Source of the DNA: Hyalella azteca
Taxonomy: Eukaryota > Arthropoda > Malacostraca > Amphipoda > Hyalellidae
Length of the DNA stretch: 64,000 nt
NCBI RefSeq assembly: GCF_000764305.2
Contig: NW_025939587.1
Location: forward strand, 1 to 64,000
Direction: 5' to 3'
A program made the position numbers and the translations under genes. This document shows positions 18,101 to 29,925 of the stretch, piece by piece. Position 1 is the first letter of the stretch, and each line of letters opens with the position of its first letter. Below the pieces are notes generated by a model. That model ran no database searches. It saw only the letters and a list, made by a program, of their open reading frames with translations, and had not been told where the DNA came from.

Positions 18101-21100
18101 TTCATACAAAATAATTCTATACATAATGAAAAATAACATGAAGCTTTTACTGATACTATGAAAATAAATTCCACCTAATGATTAAATTTGTAAAAATATT
18201 CCTTGACAATTACATCGATGAGATGGAACTTTCAGTAAAATTGCACGTGTAAAAATTTACTAATGCTCAATTAGTTTTATAGCTACTGAGCTTTCATGCT
18301 ATGTACAATGTGTTATATAATGTAGTATGGTATACAATGATGAAGTTCATTGTTATATTTGAATTCATGAATTTTCTAGATTCGGGTTCAAGAATTAATT
18401 CTATCTAAAAAGCGCTAATTTTTTTTCAATTAATGACTGCTGATCTGTTGTAGTGCAGAATAAAGATTTTTTTTATTATTTCATCAACTACCGCAATCCG
18501 TCTATGAATATAACCTGAATTCAGCATATATTCATAAAAATGAAACTTGAGGTCCGAACTCTCATCTTGTGACAGCACAAGCCCAAAATCATTTAAAAAA
18601 ATGTATATCTTTACTTCTATCATTTGAAGCGCTCTATCTGAGACTCTGAGAGATCATACGGGATCGCAGTTTAAGGAGAAGCGTGTAACCGGTTTGCCGT
18701 TTACTTTCTCATTACGGGGCCTTGTTAACACGTGCGTTACAAGTGTAGACAATTCAGTCATAAATCATAGCTCACTCGACACACTTTTCATGAACTGAAA
18801 ATATCTGATGGTAATAAGCGACCGCTCCTAGTCCGAAGGTGAACCATCCTTGATTTTCCAGTGATTTTAAATGCCTGTCGTTGGTTGAAAAGAAGTTTTA
18901 ATTTGCACAGTGAGCAGGTAATGTGATTCTTAGGACCTCTAGAATCAGTAGAATGATGATCGCTGCTGTCACAATAGCTGCTAATTCAATTTGCATGTAA
19001 AACCGCTACTCAACATCAACAATCACAATATAATTTAATCATGCCAGCTTTATTTCGGCAGTGGTCGCAAAACATGTTCATTCTTTTTTCAGTGTCCAGG
19101 ACCTTTTAACTAGTTTAAAAATCAATCTTGGTCTAGAATTGTCTCGTGATCCTTGAAGCTTTAAAGAAATTATCCGTAAGATGGCAAAAATATTTATACG
19201 ATCGAAAAATGTTTGGGATTTCTGTATTAAAATTGTGATGATGAAGTGGTTTTGTTAACGCCTGTACAGCTCAGGACGTGGGCCTGCCCTGCGGATGTGG
19301 CCATTATAAAGATGGCGCCCCAGGAGAGATGAATCTCTGATAGCACAGATAATCGATACACGCCAATTTATCGGCTCCTGCTCTCTGATGGCCAGAATAT
19401 CCTTGGCCTACTCAATTATCCAATATTTTCCTAACCTTTTCTAGCCGCGTGTGTTTACTTGAATTTCAGAATAAAATCGCTAAGAGATTTTAAAATTGCT
19501 CCTAGGCCTGTACTGGACCCAGACTTGGTAGCTCAACATCCCAAAGCAATTAAATGAATGAGTTGTAAGCGAGCGAACACTGATACATCTTTTACCGTGC
19601 CAAAATGCATCGCCAATTGAATAAAGTTTCAACAATTCCTCTGAGTGTATGCAGGATTTCCCAGACGTACCTAGCTTGTTTCTCCCGCAGGCAAGCAGCA
19701 CCTGAGACAGAGTATTAATCAGTGGCTGACAGATCCTAGCATGGAAAGTGTGCGTAATTTTCGGTGGTGGGAAAACTTATGAATTTCCGAGAGCTTAGTT
19801 TCAGCTTACTTGGACGAGAATGCTTTTTAATGTCATAAGCGTCCTTAAGCTAATAAAAGCAAGTTAACAAAGAAATATTTCGTACAAATATGATATAAAT
19901 GATAGCTCAGATTGCGAGTTTTTTAATATAAAGGCAATCGAGGATCCATTCACCTGAGATAACCAAGAAAAGCATATCCCCGAATAAGTTTAGAGGATAT
20001 TTTATTTCTTCATCCATACCATGTCATCAGGAAGCTGCGGGCAGCAGTTAGCAATTTTCGAGCTACTATTACCCTGGTAAATAAGAACAGACCGGTACCA
20101 ATATACTCAGTACAATAATTAGAGTGGTATTAAAGTCATGAGCGTCGTGATAGTTCAGACACCACTGCTTGGTAAGCCATTATGTTCAATAATTACGACA
20201 ACGTGCTGGGCGATGCCCCATTAAAAATCATGGGCGTGTTAACGGCGGCCTCCTAAATCCCTGCGATTAGCCGCTCGTTCCGTGCCACGGTTTCTTGACT
20301 CGTACAGCGCTTGACTGCCTTCTTTTTGCTGTTCGAGACACGACTTAAAATTCGCTCGAGGTTCGTTTTTCAAAATTAATTACAATATTGTAAATCTGCC
20401 GGCAATTCCTGTTAGAGTTTATAAAGAAATCACTAGATGCGAATTTGAAACTTACGACGTCGTGACCGCTGATGCTGAAAGTTCAATAGTCAACCAATGT
20501 ATATAATACTAGTAAGAAATATTACACACAAAAACCACAAACATGTTTATGAGCTAAATGATTGTGATTAACGAGCGGAAAATGTACGCAATCTGAGAAT
20601 ATATTAATTGGATTTTATCTGTGAAAGTCTCCGTCGGACTTGTGGTGAAATTGACTATAAACAGTAGAATTAATGTGATTTTTCCCTCGCACTAATTTCA
20701 CCCACAGGACATCTCTTGTCACCGATCGTAAAGAACAAAAGTAATAGACAACAGTTATTAGTCAATTATTTAGGCGGAATTAAATGTAAGTGGGGGTTAA
20801 TTGCCAGCGGTGTGGCTGCAAAATGAATGATGGCGTTGTTGGTTTCCTGTTGTAATTGCGGGGACGTTTTTGTAGCGCATGGGTAACTTTTTTGCAGCGT
20901 CAAGACAGGTTTTTATTCTGCTTGGCTCGCATTTTACTAAGATTTCTTAGCAGGAACGTCTAATGGTATGCGGTTGTTGCTCAACTGAATGTATTAATCT
21001 CTAGGTAAGAAACTAATAAATTAGGACTTATATTTATATATAAATTGCCTTTAGATTATCGATTAAATTATTAAAGCAAAAAGGGAACGATATGCTGAAT

Positions 21101-21249
21101 TATTCGAATGATTTTTTAATGCAAATGTATTCCAACAAGAAAGTTGAATTGATCACACGAAGAGGGATCGAGATTGAAGCATTCCATATTGGAAATTTGA
21201 CCAAAATTAGCAAATGCTTGTTAAAACCTGCAATCAAAGAAGTCAGTTT

Positions 21250-21768
21250 TTACGGGTGGCCTAATTTTGCTTCAAAGAAGGTTGTAGACTTCTTCATTAT
21301 TTGGACTACATTGGAGTAATTGGTGTAACTTGCTAGGACATCCAACAGCCGTTTATCCGCCACATGAGACAAACTCACAGCCAGACCTGGTCTCAAAACA
21401 TTACAATCGAGCAACCTCATCTCAAGATCCGCGATGAATTCAGCAGGTTCCGTGACACCCTTGACAAAGTTAAACTCAACATGACCGTCATGCAGTTGCT
21501 CAGAGGCCATACTTTCAAAATTCGCTAAGTGAACGTAAGTACTTACGCTCTATTTTCTTGTCTGTGATTGGTGGATTTCGCTTGAAAGGCCGTCAATGAT
21601 TGGCTGATGAACTTACGATCTCTTAACTTTTTTTGGAAGTATGGGCCCTGAGCTGGAGAAAACCACCAGCATCATCTTGCAGTGGCCGCCATCATCCGAC
21701 CGACGATAGCTGAAGCCTTCATCTCTACGAATGGGACTCCAGCTATCCATCTCATAACTACCGAATTT
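21250..21768 (-). pseudogene. coding-like fragment interrupted by the MITE
   Basis: On the minus strand an ATG near 21755 opens a stretch reading MDSWSPIRRDEGFSYRRSDD and HCKMMLVVFS. The MITE follows, then EFNFVKGVTEPAEFIADLE and MRLLDCNVLRPGLAVSLSHV up to a stop at 21250. Composition and hydrophobic pattern look like real protein, and the spacing hints at a gag-like or host-gene remnant, but I cannot name the family. It could be a retrocopy or an exon of an unknown gene. Confidence 0.35.
21505..21648 (+). mobile_element. MITE, copy 3
   Basis: Same element, about 144 bp, with terminal repeats GGCCATACTTTCAAAA and GGAAGTATGGGCCC. It splits a coding-like minus-strand fragment (21250-21768). 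Flanks read GCTCAG and CTGAGC, an inverted rather than direct match. Confidence 0.85.
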
Positions 21769-22194
21769 TCTAAGCTTTGAGATTGTTATTTATTATTTTC
21801 GCGGTTACAAATTTTCAAGTTGTTTCATATTAAAATGTACTTATTTCCACCAAAATATCAGTATTCAGTGCTTCCTATAAGTTGAAAATGAACGTTGTCA
21901 CATTTGAAACGTCGTTAATGAATTAAAATTGCTTCTTTAAACCTTCATTTTGATCAACCAACGTCATCTGATGAATATTTTTCGACCATGAAAATATAAA
22001 TCAATGAATTCTTTGGTCATTAACCACCCAAGTTTAGATAAAGAAAGTGTGCAGTATCAACAAACATAATGCTCGGCTTCTTATCATGTCCACCGTAAGC
22101 GAGTCGCGACTGCGAATTTCCGACGAGCGGGCGACACAGGAAACACGAGAATATCGCCTCCTCTGCACGGCAACTCTCATTGTAGACGCACTCC

Positions 22195-22860
22195 GAGATA
22201 CTGAGACTAGCAGGCTGGCTTCCTGCTCGGTCTGTACAGCTGGCAGTGTGAGACTAGCAGGCTGGCTTCCTGCTCGGTCTGTACAGCTGGCTGTGTGAGA
22301 CTAGCAGGCTGGCTTCCTGCTCGGTCTGTACAGCTGGCAGTGTGAGACTAGCAGGCTGGCTTCCTGCTCGGCCTGTACGGCTGGCTGTGTGAGACTGGTT
22401 GCCGAGTAGCAATGCTTGGTATTTGTAGCTAAGTGTCAAGCTTGATTTGAACTGGCTTCCTGCTCGGTCTGTACAGCTGGCTGTGTGAGACTAGCAGGCT
22501 GGCTTCCTGCTCGGTCTGTACAGCTGGCTGTGTGAGACTAGCAGGCTGGCTTCCTGCTCGGTCTGTATGGCTGGTGGTGTGAGATTAGCAGGCTGGCTTC
22601 CTGCTCGGTCTGTATGGCTGGTGGTGTGAGACTAGCAGGCTGGCTTCCTGCTCGGTCTGTATGGCTGGCTGTGTGAGACTTGCAGACTGGCTTCCTGCTC
22701 GGTCTGTACGGCTAGCTGAGCGAGACTAGCAGACTGGCTTCATGCTCGGCCTGTACGGCTGGCTGTGTGTGACTGGTTGCCGAGTAGCTTAATGCTCGGT
22801 ATTTGTAGCTCAGTGTCGAGCTTGATTTGAATAGTTGCAGGTTGACTTTCAGCTCGGTCT
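22195..22860. repeat. 47-bp minisatellite with higher-order structure
   Basis: About 12 units with GCAGGCTGGCTTCCTGCTCG and GTCTGTACAGCTGGCTGTGT. Two longer inserts (about 22390-22450 and 22765-22825) share GTTGCCGAGTAGC and GTGTCAAGCTTGATTTGA, showing that a larger block was duplicated. Confidence 0.93.
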
Positions 22861-23104
22861 ATATGCTTGGATGACGGGTTAGCTTGGTGGCTTTCTGCGT
22901 TTCACTGGTTTGCCAAAAGGTTGACAATGTTTGTTTGTCCGACTTTTTAAAGAGCTATTGATAATCGTATAACTGCGTGTTTATTTAATTTTATATGTTT
23001 TTTTGGCGTAAAAATTTTTGACTGCCTTTTTGAAACTGCCAATAGTTTATCTCTGAACGTGTCAGTTAGTTAGTCGGAATCCGTCTTTCCTACAATCTTC
23101 TGTT

Positions 23105-23300
23105 ATGTGTACCAGTTTGTCACGCTGAATGTCTATCATTCTTCGAGCCAGTTTGTCACGTTGAATATGTCTGTTGTTTTGTGTGCCACTTTGTTATGCC
23201 GAGCATTTCTATCATTCTGTGTGCCAGTTCGTCACGCTGGATATGTCTGTTGTTTTGTGTACCAGTTTGTCACTCTGAAGACTTCTGTCATTCTGTTTTT
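23105..23300. repeat. about 36-bp minisatellite, 5 copies
   Basis: Degenerate units of GTGTACCAGTTTGTCACGCT and GAATATGTCTGTTGTTTT. Confidence 0.8.
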
Positions 23301-24594
23301 CTAGGTGCGACTGCCTGGTATGCTGAGCGACGGTGATCGAGAGACGCAAGAATTAAGTCACATTGGTTGCGTGGCATCTTCCTGCCTAGGAAATGCCATT
23401 TGGGGCATCCATCTTGCCACTTTTTCTTTGTTAATTCTTGTCTGTAAGCGATACCGCGAGGGCGACGTTTTGTTTCGTTTTCGTTATTTCCTCTGAATGT
23501 CAAAAGAGGTGCGGAGATATAATTTATGTTTGTCTTGTGTTATACAATTTTTGTAGTTAGTTACTATAAACGCAGTTCTAGCTCACGAAATAATGTTGAT
23601 AAATTTGCCTATATTATTGAAGGAAAAGCCATTAAAATATCTCCGAATTTACAATCAATTCGACGCAATTTCTCTAATAATTTTCATTGATTAAAAAAAA
23701 CGATCTGTCGATGTGAATTTACAATTCGGCGAAAATTTGCTTATCGATGACGGCCAAGAAATTTGAAGAAAAAGAATTGAGGGCATGCTAGTTGTTTGTT
23801 AGTCTGGGTACGCGTTATTTCCTACGGGAGCCATGCGAGGTTATTGCTGTGTTTGTCCATGTCGCTGCTTTTAAGTTATTGCCACAGTTGAAATCTATCG
23901 ATAAGCAATAGAAATATGGTGCTAAGCTATCACGCGTCGGTGGCATCTAAAATCTCTCTAGCTCGAGAGCGGGTGGGCTAGCTTGCAATGATAGCTTCGA
24001 GTGAAAACTTTAGCGGCGGTTTTGTTTTCCTTGGAGAGAGAGAGAGATTCCTGTGATAGAATTTTACATTTTAGTGACTTTCAGGTTTTCACGATCTTTT
24101 TGGAAACTTCTTATACTATGTTCTAGTTATTATTGTAATTATGCACTCCTTCTTCCCCTTGTATTATAGAGAGAATCTATATATTTTTAAAATTTGTCCA
24201 CCTTGGCTTGAAATTTTGATAAATTTATATGTTATGCTAGACTTTGTGAGAATAAATACAGTTAATTTCACAAAACATGTTGCAGTGAGATTATTGATGA
24301 GAAGTTTCTTGAGTTCCCGTAATTCTAGTGATCGTCTGAATGTTAGGTAGTTATGGTTTACAATACGAGCAGAGCCATCCTTTATACACTTCATCGCTCG
24401 TTGCTCAGAGCAAGTTTCCTTCACTACAATCATCGGTTTGATCGATTGTCTCCATCGGTTCGCTTGAAGGGTCTACGTACGGATGAGTGGCTTACGCGCT
24501 CTCGTTCATCCTGTACCTTGCCGACGCCCGAGCAAAAACCAATACCGCAGAGCCGCCGTAAGGCAACCATCGAGGACTGTGCCAGACGTGGGCC

Positions 24595-24850
24595 CTTGGA
24601 AGCTCAGAGGCATGAGGCGTCTGCGGGTCCGAGCTTAGTCCTCGTGTGCTCGGAGGCTTGAGGCGTCTGCGGGTCCGAGCTTAGTCCTCGTATGCCAGGA
24701 GGCTTGAGGCGTCTGCGGGTCCGAGCTTAGTCCTCGTATGCCAGGAGGCTTGAGGCGTCTGCTGATGCGCTTTTAGTCACCGTATGCTCGGAGGCTTGAG
24801 GCGTCTGCTGGTCCGAGCTTGGCTCTCTTCTACTCGGAGGCATGAGGAGT
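24595..24850. repeat. about 52-bp minisatellite, 5 copies
   Basis: Units of GGAGGCTTGAGGCGTCTGCG and GGTCCGAGCTTAGTCCTCGT, more diverged at both ends. Confidence 0.88.
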
Positions 24851-26277
24851 AAACGAGGCACGTGGCCGGATTCGCTCGGAGACACGAATCACCTGAGACC
24901 TAATATATTCGAAAATTTTGGACGTTTTATGAAAATGAGTAGTTTACTCGGAGCTTTGAGGTTTCGTTAAAACAATAATTTTTAGCTCTGAAGCGTAGCA
25001 CCTTCTTGTGCGTGAAGAGCTGGGAGTCGCTGGGTTATATGTTGCGCCACTCTTTAGTAAAGAATCCTTTGACACTTTATTCGGGAGCACATGGCTCCTT
25101 GAAACATGCGGCAGCTGTTAATTAAGATAAGTGGGCTAAACTTGATTGTTAATGCGGAAAAATACATTATAATTCGGCAAATATTTCAATTTACATATTT
25201 CATCGTCCGTCCGTAAGTTCAGTATTGATCCATTCTAGCTATCTGGCTCTGTGGAAGCCATATCTGAAGTTGGTAAGGTCCGAGAAACCGTAATCGATCA
25301 AACTGTTTAGAGAGCCATTTGTTTAAAAAAAATTGAAAGAGCGTAATTTTAAATTTGATTTTATTAGAGCAGTAACCTTGTATGAAAGCTCTCTAAAATT
25401 TCATATATCAAAGATCTACTTTCAACTTTTTAAGGGCATTTACTTTGCCCGGAACTTCCATTGGGTTGAAATGCATCACAGACCCGGGAGAGGTGCCTCT
25501 TATCTCGCTGTGCATTAGGATTATCTGAGGCATCTGCACTGCCATGCCTCCTGCAGATAATTGAGGAGATGGAGGTGCAGGTGTGGTGCAGAGGGTGACG
25601 GTAGAGTGCAGAGGGTGGAAATGTGGTGAAGTTGTAGTGGAAATGGTGCGGGTGTGGTGGAAATGGTGTCGGTGTGGTATATTGTTTGAGATGATGGAGT
25701 GTTAGTTAGTGTGGTGATGGGGGCACAGGTTGAAATGTTGAATTTACCACTGAAAATTTTTAATCAAGTATATAAGTTTGTATACATGAGTGCTATAATC
25801 GAAGTAATTTAATTCTTATTAATGAAACCACGAATATTCGAATGCAAATCAAAACATCCCACTCGGACTGTTTTTCTTTTGAGAGATTTTTTTCGATTCA
25901 AGTCGAATCTATGTTGATCTTTTCGTGCGTTGTTCAAATAGAATTTATTGTGAAATAATATAATAATATATACATCAGGGTTTTTGATATTTCTTGTCTT
26001 ACCAAAGCCACGCAGTTAAGGCATTACCTGAATAACCGACTCGTTTCGAGGGAAGAGCATCGTGTGACGCGAAAGCAAACCCTGATCTTATTCTGTTCGT
26101 ATTCTTCCTCAGCTTTGGAGTCAAGTTTTATTGGTCGTTTGACTCATGTTCAACTCATGTTCTGCTCACATGTGTCACTCGGGGCTCCCATCGTGCAGCG
26201 GGAGACCTGCTTTCGTTTTGGTCCATGTGGGTAGACTCAAATATTCAAGAAAATCTTGTAAAAATTTTAGCGATAGT

Positions 26278-26905
26278 GTTTTTAATAATGCATGGAAGAA
26301 AGTGATAAGTAGCTTCTGTGGCTTCTGTGTGATGAAAAAGAGAAAAAGAAAGCAAAATGAGTTTCCAAGAAAGCTTTCAAGGGATAATTAGCGTTAATAA
26401 AACTAATGAAGATAAAGTTTAGTTCAGTTTGTCCAGTTGTACATTTTATTCTATATTGAATAGTTATACCCGAGTTCAAACTTGAACTAAAAATTTTACG
26501 TTTTACTTTCATTCATTTGGTGTTTTTTTTTCGTTCTGTCGCAATAACATGTCATTTACTGTAATAAGTCATGAGTAAAAATATCTTTGTATGTTTTTAA
26601 TAATGCATGGAAGAAAGTGATAAGTAGCTTCTGTGGCTTCTGTGTGATGAAAAAGAGAAAAAGAAAGCAAAATGAGTTTCCAAGAAAGCTTTCAAGGGAT
26701 AATTAGCGTTAATAAAACTAATGAAGATAAAGTTTAGTTCAGTTTGTCCAGTTGTACATTTTATTCTATATTGAATAGTTATACCCGAGTTCAAACTTGA
26801 ACTAAAAAACTTACGTTTTACTTTCATTCATTTGGTGTTTTTTTTTCGTTCTGTCGCAATAACATGTCATTTACTGTAATAAGTCATGAGTAAAAATATC
26901 TTTGT
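26278..26905. repeat. 315-bp tandem duplication
   Basis: Two adjacent copies starting TTTTTAATAATGCATGGAAG at 26280 and 26595, almost identical (one difference is ATTTTACG versus AACTTACG). Each carries the same 76-codon minus-strand frame, which I regard as chance. A recent event. Confidence 0.93.
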
Positions 26906-29902
26906 CCGTAAAATTTGAATTAATTATAATAGCGATTTATTTCCGCACTTTCGGCGCAAACGAATAATTCAGAAATTCAAATTCTTCTTGACTAACGATT
27001 TATTGCATTGATAACTTCCACGGAAAAGATATTTATGGAAAACAAAGCACGCTCACCACATGAAACACTTCCTTCCTCCAAAAAACGAGACTCCGAACAA
27101 ATTTCTTGCCTGAATTTTTATATGGTTAAATAGAAGACGGTTTAGGGTGGTTTAAGGCCGCCGTTTGTCTGGCCACGGCCTCGCAGAAGGCATGGGTTTT
27201 GTTCACGGCGTCTTCGACAGTCCCCTATTGTTTGACCGGCCATCCGTTAGCGGGCGTCCCGCTTGTCTCTTTTGATCTTGGCTCCGGCCTTCTACTTCCC
27301 GATGTTTCCTACCACAAGCTTGACGCTTCTTTCTCCGTGTTTTTTGGTGTGGTAAAAATAACAATGTTATCATAGGTTGCATCGAGCTTCTCTCTCTTGT
27401 AGCTCCGTGCGTGTTGGTGCTTGCTACTCTTTGAGTTAAGAAAGAAGGGAGTTTGTTTTGCAGGCGTGACTGTTACAGAGCGGAGTTTCGTCACAGTGCT
27501 CGAGTCTTAATTGATTCCGTGAAGCTCGTTGGAGGTTTTATTGACCAAGACGATTTAATTTTTTTGCTTACATATAATTACAAATCTTAATTTCATTTTC
27601 TACTTTGCGAGCACAGCAAATGAATAACACTTTAATAAAATACCACAAGGAATACCGCAGTTGCAGTAAATATGCATTGGATCAAGAGAATATAGTTTTT
27701 CATTTTTGATAAATTAGTTGGGAACTATCAGTAAATATGAAAATAAATAGCAGCTGAAATCATTCAGCGCAAAGAGGCGCAATAATCCTAAACCAATAAA
27801 AAATTGAGATAAAAATATTCGATATAAATTCAGCAAATGAATTGAGGTAAAAATGCTCTACTATTCTCGATTGCACGCTATATTATAGAGTACACGCGTT
27901 TTTATGCTTAATTTTAAAATTTGTTCCAGGCTTTTTGTGTCCGTGCGCCCAAAATCGTTCTGATGGACGACGGCCTGCCATTTGCTTAAGTGCGTAAGCT
28001 GATACGCTATGTTTGGGGCCTCTACATACACCTTAACGCATCTATTTTATGAGAGCTATTCGAGATAAGTCGCCAAGCTATTAACACTTCTGCGAAAAAT
28101 ATTTAAAGTTCGCAGTCTCAATTGCATTGGAATCAAATGATATTGTGGAGAAATTTTTCCCATTGGTATCGATCCAACGTCGACTTGGTCTCCATGAACT
28201 GGTAAAAACAGCGGAGATAACGAACTTTACAAATAGCTTCGTTATAAGAATCAGTTTCAACGGAACAATTTTTCTTCGTTGTTAAATTTAGAATTTAGTT
28301 ATCGTCTTAATTCTGCATGTGATGAATTAATGAAGATTTTGTGCCAACAAAATTTGATTGCTGAGCATGCAGTTATTTGTTCCAACTGAAGATAGATTTA
28401 AAAAATTCGCCAAAATTCTGTCTTTCTCACTGAAGTGGGAGAGTTCTATATCGTTTTCTATTGGCAGTTTGAAAAATGGCATTATTTATTTACAATAAAT
28501 AATGCATTTCATAGAAAAGTATTTTCGTCACAGTTTACTGATTTTATCCCATTTCAACGGAAGTTTGGACGTTATAGCAGTTCATTTCTGGTCCGCATTA
28601 ACAGATAGTGAGTCCATTTAACATGCGTCATCGAGTGGCAGTCTCCGGGAAAAACACATTTAAGGTGCAGATCTTTTCCATTCTAAATGCTATACTTATC
28701 TTTATGTGTTCCGCCTCATCCTTGAACACTTGGCAGCGATCGTTAACCCGATAAGAAGCTTGAATTTTAAAAAGTTTCTCCGATCTGATACAATTCGTCA
28801 GCGTGATGAAGAGCAGAAGTTGTAAATCAGTTCTTTGTAGTATAGACTCCTACCCTGCATTCTAGATTAAGCAGAAAATCTAGCTGAACAACGCTCAAGT
28901 TAATTTATGATCTAAAGGGTTAATTTTTTCACTATAATTTTTTTGTATTAATTGAATTATTGACCAAAAAATACTTATGTTTTTTTCAATTCGAAATAGA
29001 TGGGAACTATTGGGATTGGAAAAATATAAATAAAAAAATATCTTTATTACGATCATACCCAGAATCCGCTCGAATCCAGTTATATTTCGGTAAAAGAGTT
29101 GCGTCTTTGTTTATCAACTAAATAAGCATAGACGGCTTAGACATCTCACAGGATGTCTTGCGTTTCGATTCAATTTCCAACCACAACTACTATTTATAAT
29201 CATCGACATCATCCCGGCGCGCAAATTCGCCCCTGCAGTGAACACGACTCGAGTTAACCGTTGAGCATCAGCCTCTCAAGAGACTATCAGGCAGACAATT
29301 AAATCTGTTACTCGTGCTCGACCTGATTTGTATGTGCGATTTTTTATTATTTTTTTTACATTTTTTATGCATTTGCGATTTTTTTCTATTTGGCTAAATT
29401 TATCTGGGCTCTCCAGCACGCTTCCCAAACTCTCCAGTTCAGTACTGTTTATTTTCTGCTCTTTTGAATCAATTGTGAAGCCTAAATTCTTTGAATTTTT
29501 ATTGAACGTTAGCTTATATTTATAGGCCATTGTTGCATGGTGGGTAGCTTTGGCTGAGCTCTCGGGAATGAACTCTTGTTGGAGCTTTTATTCGTAGAAA
29601 CTTCAATGGGAGATTAAGGTTAGTGCTTACTGAACACACGCGTTTTCGTACATTTTGAAGCGATATGCGTTTATTTCTAGATCATAATGTGATTGATTGT
29701 TTTTTATAAAGTGTAAACAGGTCCTAAACGAAATAGGATTTTTATAAGAAAATAAATGTTGTTTGTATTGAATAATTACTAATAAATATCCAGCCTAACA
29801 ATATATCTGAAATATTCGTTCTTATAGCAAATTTGAGGACAATGCACGCTTGTCAACTCATGAAGCTCGCATCTCCGTGCCCCAGCGAGACATGCCCCAG
29901 CT

Positions 29903-29925
29903 GTAAAGGGGGNTACCCTTTTTAC
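29903..29925. other. undetermined base at the centre of an imperfect inverted repeat
   Basis: GTAAAGGGGG N TA CCCTTTTTAC. The N at 29913 sits at the symmetry point, like the one at 498. Confidence 0.55.
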
